DNA of 40,403 nucleotides, from positions 1-40,403 of the forward strand of contig NZ_SMKU01000044.1 in the NCBI RefSeq assembly GCF_004349215.1, given 5' to 3'. The translations under genes and the position numbers were made by a program. This stretch comes from Actinomadura rubrisoli. GTDB taxonomy: Bacteria > Actinomycetota > Actinomycetes > Streptosporangiales > Streptosporangiaceae. Every line of letters begins with the position of its first letter. The first letter of the stretch is position 1. This document shows positions 1 through 7,214 of the stretch, one piece after another. Under the pieces are notes generated by a model. That model searched no databases, was not told the origin of the DNA, and saw only the letters and a program-made list of their open reading frames with translations.

Positions 1-290
1 GCTCAAGACGTCGAAGCCGGTGGACATCCGGCTCGACGCCAAGAAGTTCCACTACCCGGAGATGTCGATCGTCGCCGTCAACGCGCGGACCATCGCCTAC
101 GAAGTCCCCTATCCTCTGCGACCCGCAGCGCCGCGCCCACCACCAGGGTCAGGGACTGCTACGACGGGGACTGCCTGCTCAAGACGTCGAAGCCGGTGGA
201 CATCCGGCTCGACGCCAAGAAGTTCCACTACCCGGAGATGTCGATCGTCGCCGTCAACGCGCGGACCATCGCCTACGAAGTCCCCTATCC
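1..290. repeat. 114-bp exact direct duplication at the contig start
   Basis: Bases 1-114 are identical to bases 177-290, a shift of 176 bp. The shift is not a multiple of three, so the first copy lies in a different frame from the gene that continues through the second copy. The identity stops abruptly at 114/290. Because the copy sits at the very edge of a window that also ends in adapter sequence, an assembly-end artefact is the most likely cause. A genuine tandem duplication cannot be excluded. Confidence 0.9.
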
Positions 291-435
291 GGGGGGCGGC
301 GGCGCCCAGCAGGTGCTGGGCCCGGGAGGGAGTTCGAGCTTCGGCTTCCGGTCCCGCCCCTCGGTGGAGGTGACGCTGGTGTCGATCAAGAAGGGCACGG
401 CGCTGATCTCGCTCTCGCCCGGGAAGCCCTCCTGA
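115..435 (+). CDS. Hypothetical protein, C-terminal part only
   Basis: This is the 3' end of a gene whose start lies outside the window. The frame is open from the repeat junction to a TGA at 433-435. It encodes a Thr/Ala-rich stretch, then DCYDGDC with two cysteines, then a segment rich in beta-branched residues with the motifs KKFHYPEMSIVAV, GPGGSSSFGFR and VEVTLVSIKKGTALISL. A Cys pair followed by a compact beta-rich end suggests a secreted or surface-exposed domain, but I recognise no named family. A GTG at 196 could be read as a start, but in-frame coding-like sequence continues upstream of it. The bases before 115 belong to the duplicated block and should not be trusted as part of the gene. 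Confidence 0.55.
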   Translation, partial: SATRSAAPTTRVRDCYDGDCLLKTSKPVDIRLDAKKFHYPEMSIVAVNARTIAYEVPYPGGGGAQQVLGPGGSSSFGFRSRPSVEVTLVSIKKGTALISLSPGKPS

Positions 436-458
436 CCGTCCGGCGGCGCGCCCGGCGC

Positions 459-1964
459 TCAGTCGCCCAGGGCGCTGCGCGCGAGCCAGGCCCGGGCGGG
501 TTCGTCGTCACCGCCGGGCCAGGACGCGACGATGACGCGCACCAGATCGCGGTACTGGTCGATCAGGTGGTCGTAGGTGAGGCCGAGCGTGCCCTCCACC
601 TGGACGGGCAGGACGCTGGAGCGGGCGGCGCGCAGGAGCACGGCGGTGACGCGCGGGCCGGGCACGTCGAACAGGGCCATGACGGCGAGCGTGCGGTCGT
701 CCATGGCGGCCGAGGGGTCGAAGATGAGCTCCTCCAGGGCGGCGACGACCCGGTCGTCCGGCTCGTCCCACCGGTCGAGGCAGTCCTGCGCCGCGCGGAT
801 CGCGCGCTCGCGGAGCGGCGGCGCCGAGTCGCGGCGCCGGAGCGCGGCGGCGATCAGCGGCGCGTCCTCCGGCTCGGCGAGCAGTGCCAGGACGTCCAGC
901 GCGCTGGCGTGATCGGCGCCGCCGTGCTCCGGTGACGGCGGCCGCGCCAGGATCCGGCGGGCGATGGCGAGGACGTCGGGACGGAAGGGCTCGGCGTCCA
1001 GACCGAACCGGGTGAGGCCCTCGCCGTCGCGGAAGTGGTCGAGCGCGATGCCCACCGCCGCGGTCCGCCCGCTGTGCAGCATCGTCCGGAACGCCTGCCG
1101 GTGGGCCTCCTCGCTGGTGGGGGCGCGCAGCTCGCGGTGGGCCTGGAGCAGCCGCGGGCTCTCCGGGGCGGCCGACCGCCAGTGGATGCTGTGCGGGCCG
1201 GGGGCCAGCGCCGCGCGCACCTCGGTCGCCATGAAGACGCGCTCGTCGTCCGGCCAGGACGCGTCGAGGCGTTCGAGCAGGGCGCGGTGGGCGTAGAACC
1301 GCTCGCCGATCGACAGCGCCCACGCCGCCTCCTGCTGGAAGCGGCGGTCGTCCTCGCCGGTCGCGCGCACCAGGAGCGCGGTCACCTCGTCGCCGGGCGC
1401 CCCGCGCAGCGCGCTGAGCGCCTCGCGCCTCTCGTCGATGTCCAGCGCGTGGTCGAACGCCATCTCGCCGATCAGCGCGACCAGCCGGGGGTCGGGGGTC
1501 TCGGAGTTCGCGAGGGCGGTGCTGGCCGCGCGCAGGGCGTTGTACAGCAGCTCGCCGTCGGGGCGGCGCCGCAGGACGGCGAGGACGGCCTCGGCGTCCT
1601 CGGGGCCCGCGTCGTTCTTGAGCGCGAGCAGGGCGCTGGCGTGGTCGGCGCCCTCGAAGGCGATGGCGTCGCCGGGCCGGGGCGGGTGGCGCAGCATCTC
1701 GCGGGCGGCCTCCAGGACCTCGGCGCGGTAGGGCTCGAACGGGTTCTCCTCCCCGTGCCGGCTGGAGGCGGCGGCACGGTCGTAGAAGTCCAGCGCGGTG
1801 CCGCGCGCGGCGGTGTCGTCGCTGCGCAGTAACACCAGGAACGCCCGCTGGAAATCGTCCGGGTTCGCCGCGACGTCGGTGGCGTCGAACGCGGCCTGGA
1901 GTTCGGCGTCATCGAAGTCGCAGTTCCAGTACCAGGACTGGAATTCCCGGAGGAAGGTCGTCAT
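459..1964 (-). CDS. HEAT-like repeat protein with internal duplication
   Basis: The 501-residue protein is acidic, largely helical and lacks a signal peptide or membrane segment. It consists of two related halves, roughly residues 35-240 and 285-490. Each half carries an (E/H)RQAF or FQRAF start, an ENPFEPYR or AEPFRPDV segment, a GADHASAL motif and then (D/A)AVLAVLRRR or PLIAAALRRR. The alternation of short amphipathic helices resembles HEAT/armadillo scaffolds, so a protein-binding role is possible, but no function can be assigned. I chose ATG 1964 (MTTFLREF) over an upstream start at 2012, because the upstream extension would run through a long inverted repeat. It follows the M28 peptidase gene on the same strand. 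Confidence 0.7.
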   Translation of the reverse strand: MTTFLREFQSWYWNCDFDDAELQAAFDATDVAANPDDFQRAFLVLLRSDDTAARGTALDFYDRAAASSRHGEENPFEPYRAEVLEAAREMLRHPPRPGDAIAFEGADHASALLALKNDAGPEDAEAVLAVLRRRPDGELLYNALRAASTALANSETPDPRLVALIGEMAFDHALDIDERREALSALRGAPGDEVTALLVRATGEDDRRFQQEAAWALSIGERFYAHRALLERLDASWPDDERVFMATEVRAALAPGPHSIHWRSAAPESPRLLQAHRELRAPTSEEAHRQAFRTMLHSGRTAAVGIALDHFRDGEGLTRFGLDAEPFRPDVLAIARRILARPPSPEHGGADHASALDVLALLAEPEDAPLIAAALRRRDSAPPLRERAIRAAQDCLDRWDEPDDRVVAALEELIFDPSAAMDDRTLAVMALFDVPGPRVTAVLLRAARSSVLPVQVEGTLGLTYDHLIDQYRDLVRVIVASWPGGDDEPARAWLARSALGD

Positions 1965-1974
1965 GAACACGGGG

Positions 1975-2024
1975 GGGATTAGACCATTGGCGCGGCGCGC
2001 CCGCCACGTCAATGGTCCAATCCC
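1975..2024. repeat. Inverted repeat with 15-bp arms (terminator or operator)
   Basis: Bases 1975-1989 and 2010-2024 are reverse complements at 14 of 15 positions, around a GC-rich 20-bp loop. The core arms are GACCATTG and CAATGGTC. The element begins 21 bp after the stop of the M28 peptidase gene and ends 10 bp before the start codon of the HEAT-like gene, both on the minus strand. It could terminate the peptidase transcript or be an operator for the following gene. No T-run follows either arm. Confidence 0.6.
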
Positions 2025-2045
2025 TTGGTCACGGCGGTCCCTGGG

Positions 2046-3464
2046 TCACGAGGGCGCCGGGAAGGCGACCGGGCTGCGGTGCCCGTCCCGGTCGACGGCG
2101 CGCACGCCGAAGAAGACGTTGTCCTTGGACAGGTCGACGCGGACCTCGGTGGCGTTCCCGACGGGGATGACGTGGGTCCAGTCGGGGCTGGTGGTCTCCC
2201 GCCACACGACCTCGTATCCGGCGAGGTCGGCCTCGGGGCCCCGGGTCCAGACCAGGTCGCTGTCGTTGGTGAGCCGGTCGGTCCGGATGCGCACGCCCCT
2301 GGGCGTCCCCGGCGCCTGGGCCAGGGACCACAGCGTCGCGGCGTTCACCCGGGCGACGCGCGCGATGTAGGCGAAGTCGCAGAACTCGGGGAGATCGCCG
2401 TACTGCCTGCCGCCCTCCACGCGGACGTCCTGGTGCTGGTGGTCGAAGTCCTCGCTGGGCTCGGTGAAGCGGGCGGCGGGGTAGCCCTGTTCGAGGAAGC
2501 CGATGTGGTCCCCGCCGCGCAGGTAGCGGTCCCGCCGGTAGACGACCCGGACGCGCATGCCGGTGGCGTCGTTCTCGGCCACGGAGCGGGTGAAGCGGGC
2601 GAGCTGCCGGGAGGGCGAGTCGTTCTCGCCGCCGACCGAGCGGCGTACGTCGGCCTCGGCGGGGGTCTCGGCGGTCGGCACGCCCTCGGCGAACAGCCGC
2701 ACGGTGCGGGGATCGCGCGTCCCGTCGTCCGCGGTGCTGCTGCCCACGATGTCGTTGGTGAACATCGCCCGCACGTCGGCGCCCGCGGACTTGTACTGCT
2801 TGGCCATGTACCGGGCGCCGTACAGCCCCTGCTCCTCGCCGGCCACGGCGGTGAAGACGATGGTGGCCTCGGGCCGCCGGGTGGCCATCACCCTGGCGAG
2901 TTCCATGACGACCGCCACGCCCGAGGCGTCGTCGTCGGCGCCGGGCGCGTCCGCGGTGGCGTTCATGACGTCGGTGACGCGGGAGTCGTAGTGCCCGGAC
3001 ACCACGTAGATCCGGTCGGGGGCGGCGGAGCCGCGCAGCGTCGCGACGACATTGGTGATCCGCGTCGGGGCGGGAATGCGCGGGGCGGGCTCCTGGACGT
3101 AGGACTGGAGCTCCACGGTCATGCGCCCTTCGGACGCCTCGGCGTACCGCCGCAACTCCGCGAGGATCCAGTCCCGGGCGGCGCCGATGCCGCGGCGCGG
3201 GTCGTCCTGGCTGGAGAGGGTGTGCCTGGTCCCGAAGCCGACGAGCGTGCGGACGGTCGCCTCGATGCGCTGCCGGTCGATGTCGCGCAGCAGCGCCCGC
3301 AGCTCCGCGTCGGGCGGCTGTCCCGCGACGGGCCGGCCCGGGCCGAGCGGTTCGCGCGCTTGCGCGGCGCGCCCGTGCAGCGCGACGCCGCCGGCGACGG
3401 CGGCCGTCGAGACGGACAGGAAGACCCTGCGGCTTGCCGAGGCGGGAGGCTGTTTTCTCGTCAC
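2046..3464 (-). CDS. Tat-exported M28 family zinc metallopeptidase
   Basis: The 472-residue protein probably acts outside the cell as an aminopeptidase or carboxypeptidase with two zinc ions. The N-terminus SRRVFLSVSTAAVAGG is a twin-arginine signal, with likely cleavage near AQA around residue 36. The peptidase domain spans about residues 60-385. Visible M28 metal or catalytic positions are His158 (SGHYDSR), Asp178 (GADDDASG), Glu210/Glu211 (AGEEQGLYG), Asp238 (FTNDIVG) and a His at 342 or 344 (DFDHQHQD). Residues about 390-472 (LVWTRGPEADLAGYEVVWRE, then FFGVRAVDRDGHRSP) look like one fibronectin type III module, a common binding appendage on secreted actinomycete enzymes. The substrate cannot be read from sequence. 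All core motifs are intact. Confidence 0.9.
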   Translation of the reverse strand: MTRKQPPASASRRVFLSVSTAAVAGGVALHGRAAQAREPLGPGRPVAGQPPDAELRALLRDIDRQRIEATVRTLVGFGTRHTLSSQDDPRRGIGAARDWILAELRRYAEASEGRMTVELQSYVQEPAPRIPAPTRITNVVATLRGSAAPDRIYVVSGHYDSRVTDVMNATADAPGADDDASGVAVVMELARVMATRRPEATIVFTAVAGEEQGLYGARYMAKQYKSAGADVRAMFTNDIVGSSTADDGTRDPRTVRLFAEGVPTAETPAEADVRRSVGGENDSPSRQLARFTRSVAENDATGMRVRVVYRRDRYLRGGDHIGFLEQGYPAARFTEPSEDFDHQHQDVRVEGGRQYGDLPEFCDFAYIARVARVNAATLWSLAQAPGTPRGVRIRTDRLTNDSDLVWTRGPEADLAGYEVVWRETTSPDWTHVIPVGNATEVRVDLSKDNVFFGVRAVDRDGHRSPVAFPAPS

Positions 3465-3618
3465 GAGTCGGGTCTATGCGGGCGACCGGCCCGTGTCCAG
3501 GGGCGAACGCTGCCAGTGATCGGGGCCTCCGGGTGTCGACAATTGGCTCCGCGTCGTCCGGAACCACGCCGCCCGACCCGTTCGCCCCGCCGGGAGAACG
3601 GCCCTCAACGCCGCGAAG

Positions 3619-3646
3619 GGCTCGTCACCGGGAACGATGACGAGCC
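3619..3646 (-). terminator. Hairpin terminator of the DUF4097/ABC exporter operon
   Basis: A perfect 9-bp stem (GGCTCGTCA at 3619-3627 and TGACGAGCC at 3638-3646) encloses a 10-nt loop. It begins 11 nt beyond the stop codon of the ABC permease gene in the direction of its transcription. No long T-run follows, as is usual for actinomycete terminators. The rest of the gap to the M28 gene (3465-3618) shows no coding sequence and presumably carries that gene's promoter. Confidence 0.6.
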
Positions 3647-3657
3647 GTTTCGCGCGG

Positions 3658-4461
3658 TCAGCTGCTGACCGCCTTCTTATAGAGGCGGGTCGACAGGGGG
3701 ACGAACACCACCAGGATCACCGCGATCCACAGCAGCGAGGCCGTGACCGCGTGCTGGATCGGCCATGCGTCGGAGGTCTTCATGGCGGTGCTGGTGTTGC
3801 CGAACAGCTCGCGTGCGGCCTGGGTGAAGGTGGAGACGGGGTTCCATTCCGCGACGACCCGCAGCGGGGCGGGCAGCTTGGAGCTGTCGATGAAGGCGTT
3901 GGAGATGAACACCAGCGGGAACGACACCATGGTCGCGATGTTGTTGAAGCTCTCCGGGGTGCGCAGGGCCAGCGCGACGGTCGCGGTCACCCAGGAGAAC
4001 GCGTAGGAGAACAGCAGCAGCAGCCCGAAGCCCAGGGCGACCTCCCAGGGCGTGGTGTGCACCCGCCAGCCGACGATCAGTCCCATCCCCGCCATCACGA
4101 ACAGGCTGCTGAGGTTCATCAGCAGGTCGCTGACGGTCTGGCCGATCAGGACCGCCGAGGGTGCCATGGGCAGCGAGCGGAACCGGTCGAAGATGCCCTT
4201 CTGCAGGTCCAGGGTCAGCGAGTAGCCGGTGACCTGCCCGCTCATGATCACTGCCTGGACGAAGATGCCGGGGAGCAGGAACTCCTTGTAGGACATGCCG
4301 GGCACGTCGATGACGCTGCCGAAGACGTAGGCGAACAGCAGCACGAACACGATCGGGAACATGATCGCCGCGCCCAGCAGGTCCGGGGACCGCTTGATCT
4401 TGATGGTGTTGCGCTTGGCGATCGTGAACCCGTCGGCGATCGGCATGGTGAGGGCGTTCAT
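3658..4461 (-). CDS. ABC-2 type exporter permease, DrrB-like
   Basis: The 267-residue integral membrane protein has about six hydrophobic segments, among them AAIMFPIVFVLLFAYVFGSVI, a segment near FVMAGMGLIVGW, LGFGLLLLFSYAF and LLWIAVILVVFVPLS. The sequence FRSLPMAPSAVLIGQTVSDLL is typical of the ABC-2 (DrrB/NodJ) permease family. Its ATG overlaps the stop codon of the ATPase gene by 4 bp (ATGA), so the two are translationally coupled subunits. DrrAB systems export drugs or lipids. No biosynthetic cluster adjoins this one, so the cargo is unknown, and the DUF4097 partner suggests an envelope or stress role instead. Confidence 0.9.
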   Translation of the reverse strand: MNALTMPIADGFTIAKRNTIKIKRSPDLLGAAIMFPIVFVLLFAYVFGSVIDVPGMSYKEFLLPGIFVQAVIMSGQVTGYSLTLDLQKGIFDRFRSLPMAPSAVLIGQTVSDLLMNLSSLFVMAGMGLIVGWRVHTTPWEVALGFGLLLLFSYAFSWVTATVALALRTPESFNNIATMVSFPLVFISNAFIDSSKLPAPLRVVAEWNPVSTFTQAARELFGNTSTAMKTSDAWPIQHAVTASLLWIAVILVVFVPLSTRLYKKAVSS

Positions 4462-5438
4462 CGGGCGGTCTCCTTCTCCGGAGCGGTCTGGTCGGTGCCG
4501 GGCACCTCGTGCCCGGTCAAGGTGAGGTAGACGTCGTCCATGGTCGGGCGCCGCATCCCGGCGTCCCGCACGGTGATCCCCTGGCCGGCCAGGCGGCCCA
4601 GGGCCTCGCGGAGCGCCTCCGGGCCGTTGGCGACCGGGACGGTGACCCGCAGCGACTCCGGGTCGGTCTGCATGGCCCCGACGGCGAACCACGCCAGCGT
4701 CTCCTGGGCGGTCGCCAGTTCCCCGCGGTCGGTCACGGTCAGCTCGATGCGGTTGCCGCCGACCTGGTCCTTGAGCTCGTCGGCGGTGCCGTGGGCGATC
4801 GGGCGGCCGTGGTCGACCACCATGACCTGGTCGGCCAGGCGGTCGGCCTCCTCCATGTACTGGGTGGTGAGCAGCAGGGTGCTGCCGCCCTTGACCAGCT
4901 CGGAGATGACGTCCCACAGCTGCGTCCGGGCACGGGGGTCCAGGCCGGTGGTGGGCTCGTCCAGGAACAGCACCGGCGGGTCGGCGACCAGCGCGCCGGC
5001 CAGGTCGATGCGGCGGCGCATCCCGCCGGAATAGCCCTTCACCGGCCGGTCGGCGGCGTCGACGAGGTCGAAACGTTCGATCAGCTCGCGGGCGCGGGCC
5101 TTGCTGCGCTTGCCGCCCAGGTGGTACAGCCGTCCGACCATCTCCAGGTTCTCGGCACCGGTGAGGTGCTCGTCGACGGCGGCGTACTGCCCGGACAGCC
5201 CGATGTACGACCGCAGCCGCCGGGCCTCCTTGACAACGTCGCATCCGGCGACCACGGCGCGCCCGGCGTCCGGGGTCAGCAGCGTGGTCAGCACCCGCAC
5301 CGTCGTCGTCTTGCCCGCGCCGTTCGGGCCGAGCAGGGCGAGCACGCTCCCTTGCGGGACCGACAGGCTCATCCCGTCCAGGGCCGTCACCTTGCCGTAC
5401 TTCTTGACCAGTCCCTCGGCCACAATCGCGTTGGTCAT
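4458..5438 (-). CDS. ABC exporter ATP-binding protein, DrrA-like
   Basis: The 326-residue cytoplasmic ATPase drives the adjoining permease. Walker A is GPNGAGKT at residues 37-44, the signature is YSGGM at 136-140 and Walker B is PVLFLDEP at 155-162. The usual H-loop histidine is replaced by Gln in TTQYMEEAD; to my knowledge this is a hallmark of the DrrA branch rather than a defect. The C-terminal 110 residues (from about 215) form the DrrA-type extension ending in MRRPTMDDVYLTLTGH, known in that family to support assembly with the permease. The gene starts 27 bp after the DUF4097 gene. Confidence 0.92.
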   Translation of the reverse strand: MTNAIVAEGLVKKYGKVTALDGMSLSVPQGSVLALLGPNGAGKTTTVRVLTTLLTPDAGRAVVAGCDVVKEARRLRSYIGLSGQYAAVDEHLTGAENLEMVGRLYHLGGKRSKARARELIERFDLVDAADRPVKGYSGGMRRRIDLAGALVADPPVLFLDEPTTGLDPRARTQLWDVISELVKGGSTLLLTTQYMEEADRLADQVMVVDHGRPIAHGTADELKDQVGGNRIELTVTDRGELATAQETLAWFAVGAMQTDPESLRVTVPVANGPEALREALGRLAGQGITVRDAGMRRPTMDDVYLTLTGHEVPGTDQTAPEKETAR

Positions 5439-5465
5439 GGGGGGCTCCTCGCTTCGTTCGGTGGG

Positions 5466-6311
5466 TCAGGAACGGTGGACTTCGATGTCCCCGTAGTTGG
5501 TGTGCGCGTGCACCTCGACGGTCGCCTCGGACTTGTCGGGGGTCTGCCCGGCGGCCAGGTCGTGGCGCACCAGGCCGTGCTTGGAGTGCAGGTCGAGCCA
5601 GGTGGCGGTCCCCGCGGCGATCCCGATGCGCGCCTTGCCGTAGCCGGTCTCCAGGCGGGCCGCGCCGCGCACCACCTCGCCGACCCGGACCCGGCCGTAG
5701 GCGCTCTTGGCGGTGATGTCGGCCAGCGCGCGGCCGACGGTGATGTCGCCGGTGGCGGCGTTCAGCCGCAGGTCGCCGGTCGCCTCGCCGACGGAGATGT
5801 CGCCGTTGGAGGAGGTGACCGTGCCGGTGCCCTCGACGGCCCCGATCCGGACCGCGCCGTTGGCGGCGCCGACGTCGGCGGACCCGGCCGCCCGTGTCAC
5901 CGAGATGTCGCCGTTGTCGGCCTTCAGGTCCACCCGGCCGGTCTCCTCCAACCGGATGTCGCCGTTCGAGCTGTGGACGACGGCCTCGCCGAGCCGGCCG
6001 GTGGCGAGGACGTCCGCCGCGCCCCTGGCGCCGATGCGGGACCCGGCCGGCAGCTCGACGGTGACCTCGATCGAGCCGCGCCAGTTGAGCAGGGAGACGA
6101 GGCCCTTGCTCCGGGGACCCCTCACGAGCAGGCGGCCGCCGGTGAACCCGACCTCGGTCCGCTCGGCGGCCTGCACGCTCGCCTCGGCGGACGGGTCGCC
6201 CGGGCGCACCTCCACCACGGTGTCGGCGCGGTCGCTCGCGTGGATCCGGATCCGGCCGGTGAAGATGTCGATGTCGGCGGTGATCGGGTCGGGCGTGTCG
6301 AAAGCGGGCAT
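5466..6311 (-). CDS. DUF4097 family beta-helix-like protein
   Basis: The 281-residue protein lacks a signal peptide and membrane segments. It is built of repeated short strands of the type SSNGDIRLEETG, KADNGDISVTRAAG, AANGAVRIGAVEG, SSNGDISVGEATG, AATGDITVGRA, SAYGRVRVGEVVRG and TGYGKARIG. This (N/Y)G(D/R)(I/V) periodicity is the DUF4097 pattern and predicts a right-handed beta-helix. Family members are often called putative adhesins, but in actinomycetes they commonly lie next to DrrAB exporters with no known role. Position between the regulator and the exporter in one operon suggests a functional link to the transporter, which is inference. Confidence 0.88.
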   Translation of the reverse strand: MPAFDTPDPITADIDIFTGRIRIHASDRADTVVEVRPGDPSAEASVQAAERTEVGFTGGRLLVRGPRSKGLVSLLNWRGSIEVTVELPAGSRIGARGAADVLATGRLGEAVVHSSNGDIRLEETGRVDLKADNGDISVTRAAGSADVGAANGAVRIGAVEGTGTVTSSNGDISVGEATGDLRLNAATGDITVGRALADITAKSAYGRVRVGEVVRGAARLETGYGKARIGIAAGTATWLDLHSKHGLVRHDLAAGQTPDKSEATVEVHAHTNYGDIEVHRS

Positions 6312-6390
6312 GGCGGAACTCTCCTTGTCGGTCCGGGGGAAGCGTCCCGGTCACGGGCCGGGCGATGAGAGGTGGTGGGGCCGGGCGCCG

Positions 6391-6939
6391 CTACTGCGCC
6401 CGGCCGGCGTAGCCCCGCCCGTTGCGCGGGGCCTGCGGCCGTCCGGCGCGGCGGCTCGCGGCCCCGGGGTCGAGCGCGGTGGAGACCGAGCGCACCAGCC
6501 AGGCGTTGACCGAGACGCCCTGGCGGCCGGCCGCCTCCTCGGCGCGCAGCTTGAGGTGCTCGGGGAGGCGCAGCGTGATCCGTGCGGTGCCGCCCTCGTC
6601 GGCCGCCGGCGGCGGCGCGGACGGCAGGTCGCCCTCCGGACCGCCCTCGGCCCCGTCCCCGGGGGACGGGGCGGACGATGACGTCGCAGGTGGCGTCGGT
6701 GGTGGCGTCACCACGAACGCCGGATCTCCGCCGCGCAGCCGCATGTCGACCGATCCCGGCGCGAGATCGCGGGTGATCTCGTCGGCGGCGGCGGACAGCG
6801 CTTCGAGCAGAGTGAGCCGGGTGGCCGATTCCAGCGGCCAGGTGAGCCGCTGGGCCAGCGCGCGGGCGTCCGGGTCGCCGGCCTCGGCGGCGTCCACGAG
6901 CTCGCGGCGAAGGTGGTCGACATACGGCGTCAGGTCCAT
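6391..6939 (-). CDS. Ribbon-helix-helix DNA-binding regulator (HicB/Arc-like), probable autorepressor
   Basis: The 182-residue protein has three parts. A helical N-terminal domain covers residues 1-70, a Pro/Ser/Gly-rich linker 78-116, and a ribbon-helix-helix unit 118-156, in which ARITLRLPEHLKLRAEEAA is the strand plus first helix and VSVNAWLVRSVSTAL the second helix. A short basic tail follows. RHH proteins bind DNA as dimers on tandem sites. Two palindromes sit in this gene's own promoter, so autorepression of the whole operon is likely. Databases often name such proteins HicB antitoxins, but no HicA-type toxin gene is adjacent, so a toxin-antitoxin role is unsupported. The start codon appears to coincide with the transcription start. 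Confidence 0.82.
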   Translation of the reverse strand: MDLTPYVDHLRRELVDAAEAGDPDARALAQRLTWPLESATRLTLLEALSAAADEITRDLAPGSVDMRLRGGDPAFVVTPPPTPPATSSSAPSPGDGAEGGPEGDLPSAPPPAADEGGTARITLRLPEHLKLRAEEAAGRQGVSVNAWLVRSVSTALDPGAASRRAGRPQAPRNGRGYAGRAQ

Positions 6940-6945
6940 GCCTTC

Positions 6946-6974
6946 ACTATGACGTCACGGTGACGTCATGTCAA
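6946..6974 (-). promoter_or_regulatory. Leaderless promoter with double TGACGTCA operator
   Basis: On the minus strand a TTGACA (complement of 6969-6974) is followed by a 17-bp spacer and CATAGT (complement of 6946-6951). Six bases then separate the -10 box from the ATG at 6939, so transcription should begin at or next to the start codon. The spacer region holds two TGACGTCA palindromes (6950-6957 and 6961-6968), 11 bp apart centre to centre, one helical turn. Together they form a 21-bp perfect palindrome at 6949-6969. The downstream RHH protein is the obvious candidate to bind it. Confidence 0.72.
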
Positions 6975-7077
6975 GCGGCGGCATGGTGTCATGTGCCGCA
7001 GGCTGATGTCTGTCCCCGCCTCGTCGCGCCGCCGGGACCGCCCCGGGCCTACTGGACGGGCGTTCGGGCCCGGCCGC

Positions 7078-7149
7078 GTTAGGACGGCGTTAAGCCCGTC
7101 AGCGGGCGCGCTAAGGACCCGTCAAGGGGGCTGATAGCGGCCCTAATAC
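7078..7149 (+). promoter_or_regulatory. kdp promoter with four phased GYYARG boxes, likely KdpE site
   Basis: Four direct repeats start at 7078 (GTTAGG), 7089 (GTTAAG), 7110 (GCTAAG) and 7121 (GTCAAG). The spacings are 11, 21 and 11 bp, so all face the same side of the helix. The last box occupies exactly the -35 position: 17 bp later comes TAATAC (7144-7149), a good -10. There is no TTGACA-like -35. Paired 11-bp direct repeats replacing the -35 are the known architecture for OmpR/PhoB-family activators, and the operon encodes one, KdpE. A short hairpin (GCCCG/CGGGC, 7094-7107) overlaps the boxes. Confidence 0.62.
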
Positions 7150-7169
7150 GGCGATTGACTCCCTATCGA

Positions 7170-7188
7170 GCCCCGAAAGCAACGGGGC
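7170..7188 (+). other. Hairpin in the kdp leader
   Basis: GCCCCG at 7170-7175 pairs perfectly with CGGGGC at 7183-7188 around a 7-nt loop, AAAGCAA. It lies in the predicted leader of about 60 nt, between the -10 box and the ribosome binding site GAGGAGG at 7202-7208. The leader is too short for a c-di-AMP (ydaO) riboswitch. The hairpin may stabilise the transcript. Confidence 0.4.
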
Positions 7189-7214
7189 CGATGTGGTGCG
7201 TGAGGAGGCCCGTG

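Noticed and set aside
3658..6354. An 898-codon frame joining the ABC permease with upstream sequence
   Set aside because: The upstream part is an out-of-frame translation of the ATPase and DUF4097 genes. The permease has its own ATG at 4461 in an ATGA overlap.
6391..6939. HicB antitoxin of a toxin-antitoxin pair
   Set aside because: No HicA-like or other toxin gene is adjacent, and the operon continues into DUF4097 and an ABC exporter. A regulator is the simpler reading.
3658..6939. Drug-resistance part of an antibiotic gene cluster, because of the DrrAB-like transporter
   Set aside because: No biosynthetic genes lie in the window; such transporters are widespread in actinomycetes.
7150..7214. 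c-di-AMP (ydaO) riboswitch in the kdp leader
   Set aside because: The leader predicted from the -10 box is only about 60 nt with one small hairpin, too short for that class.
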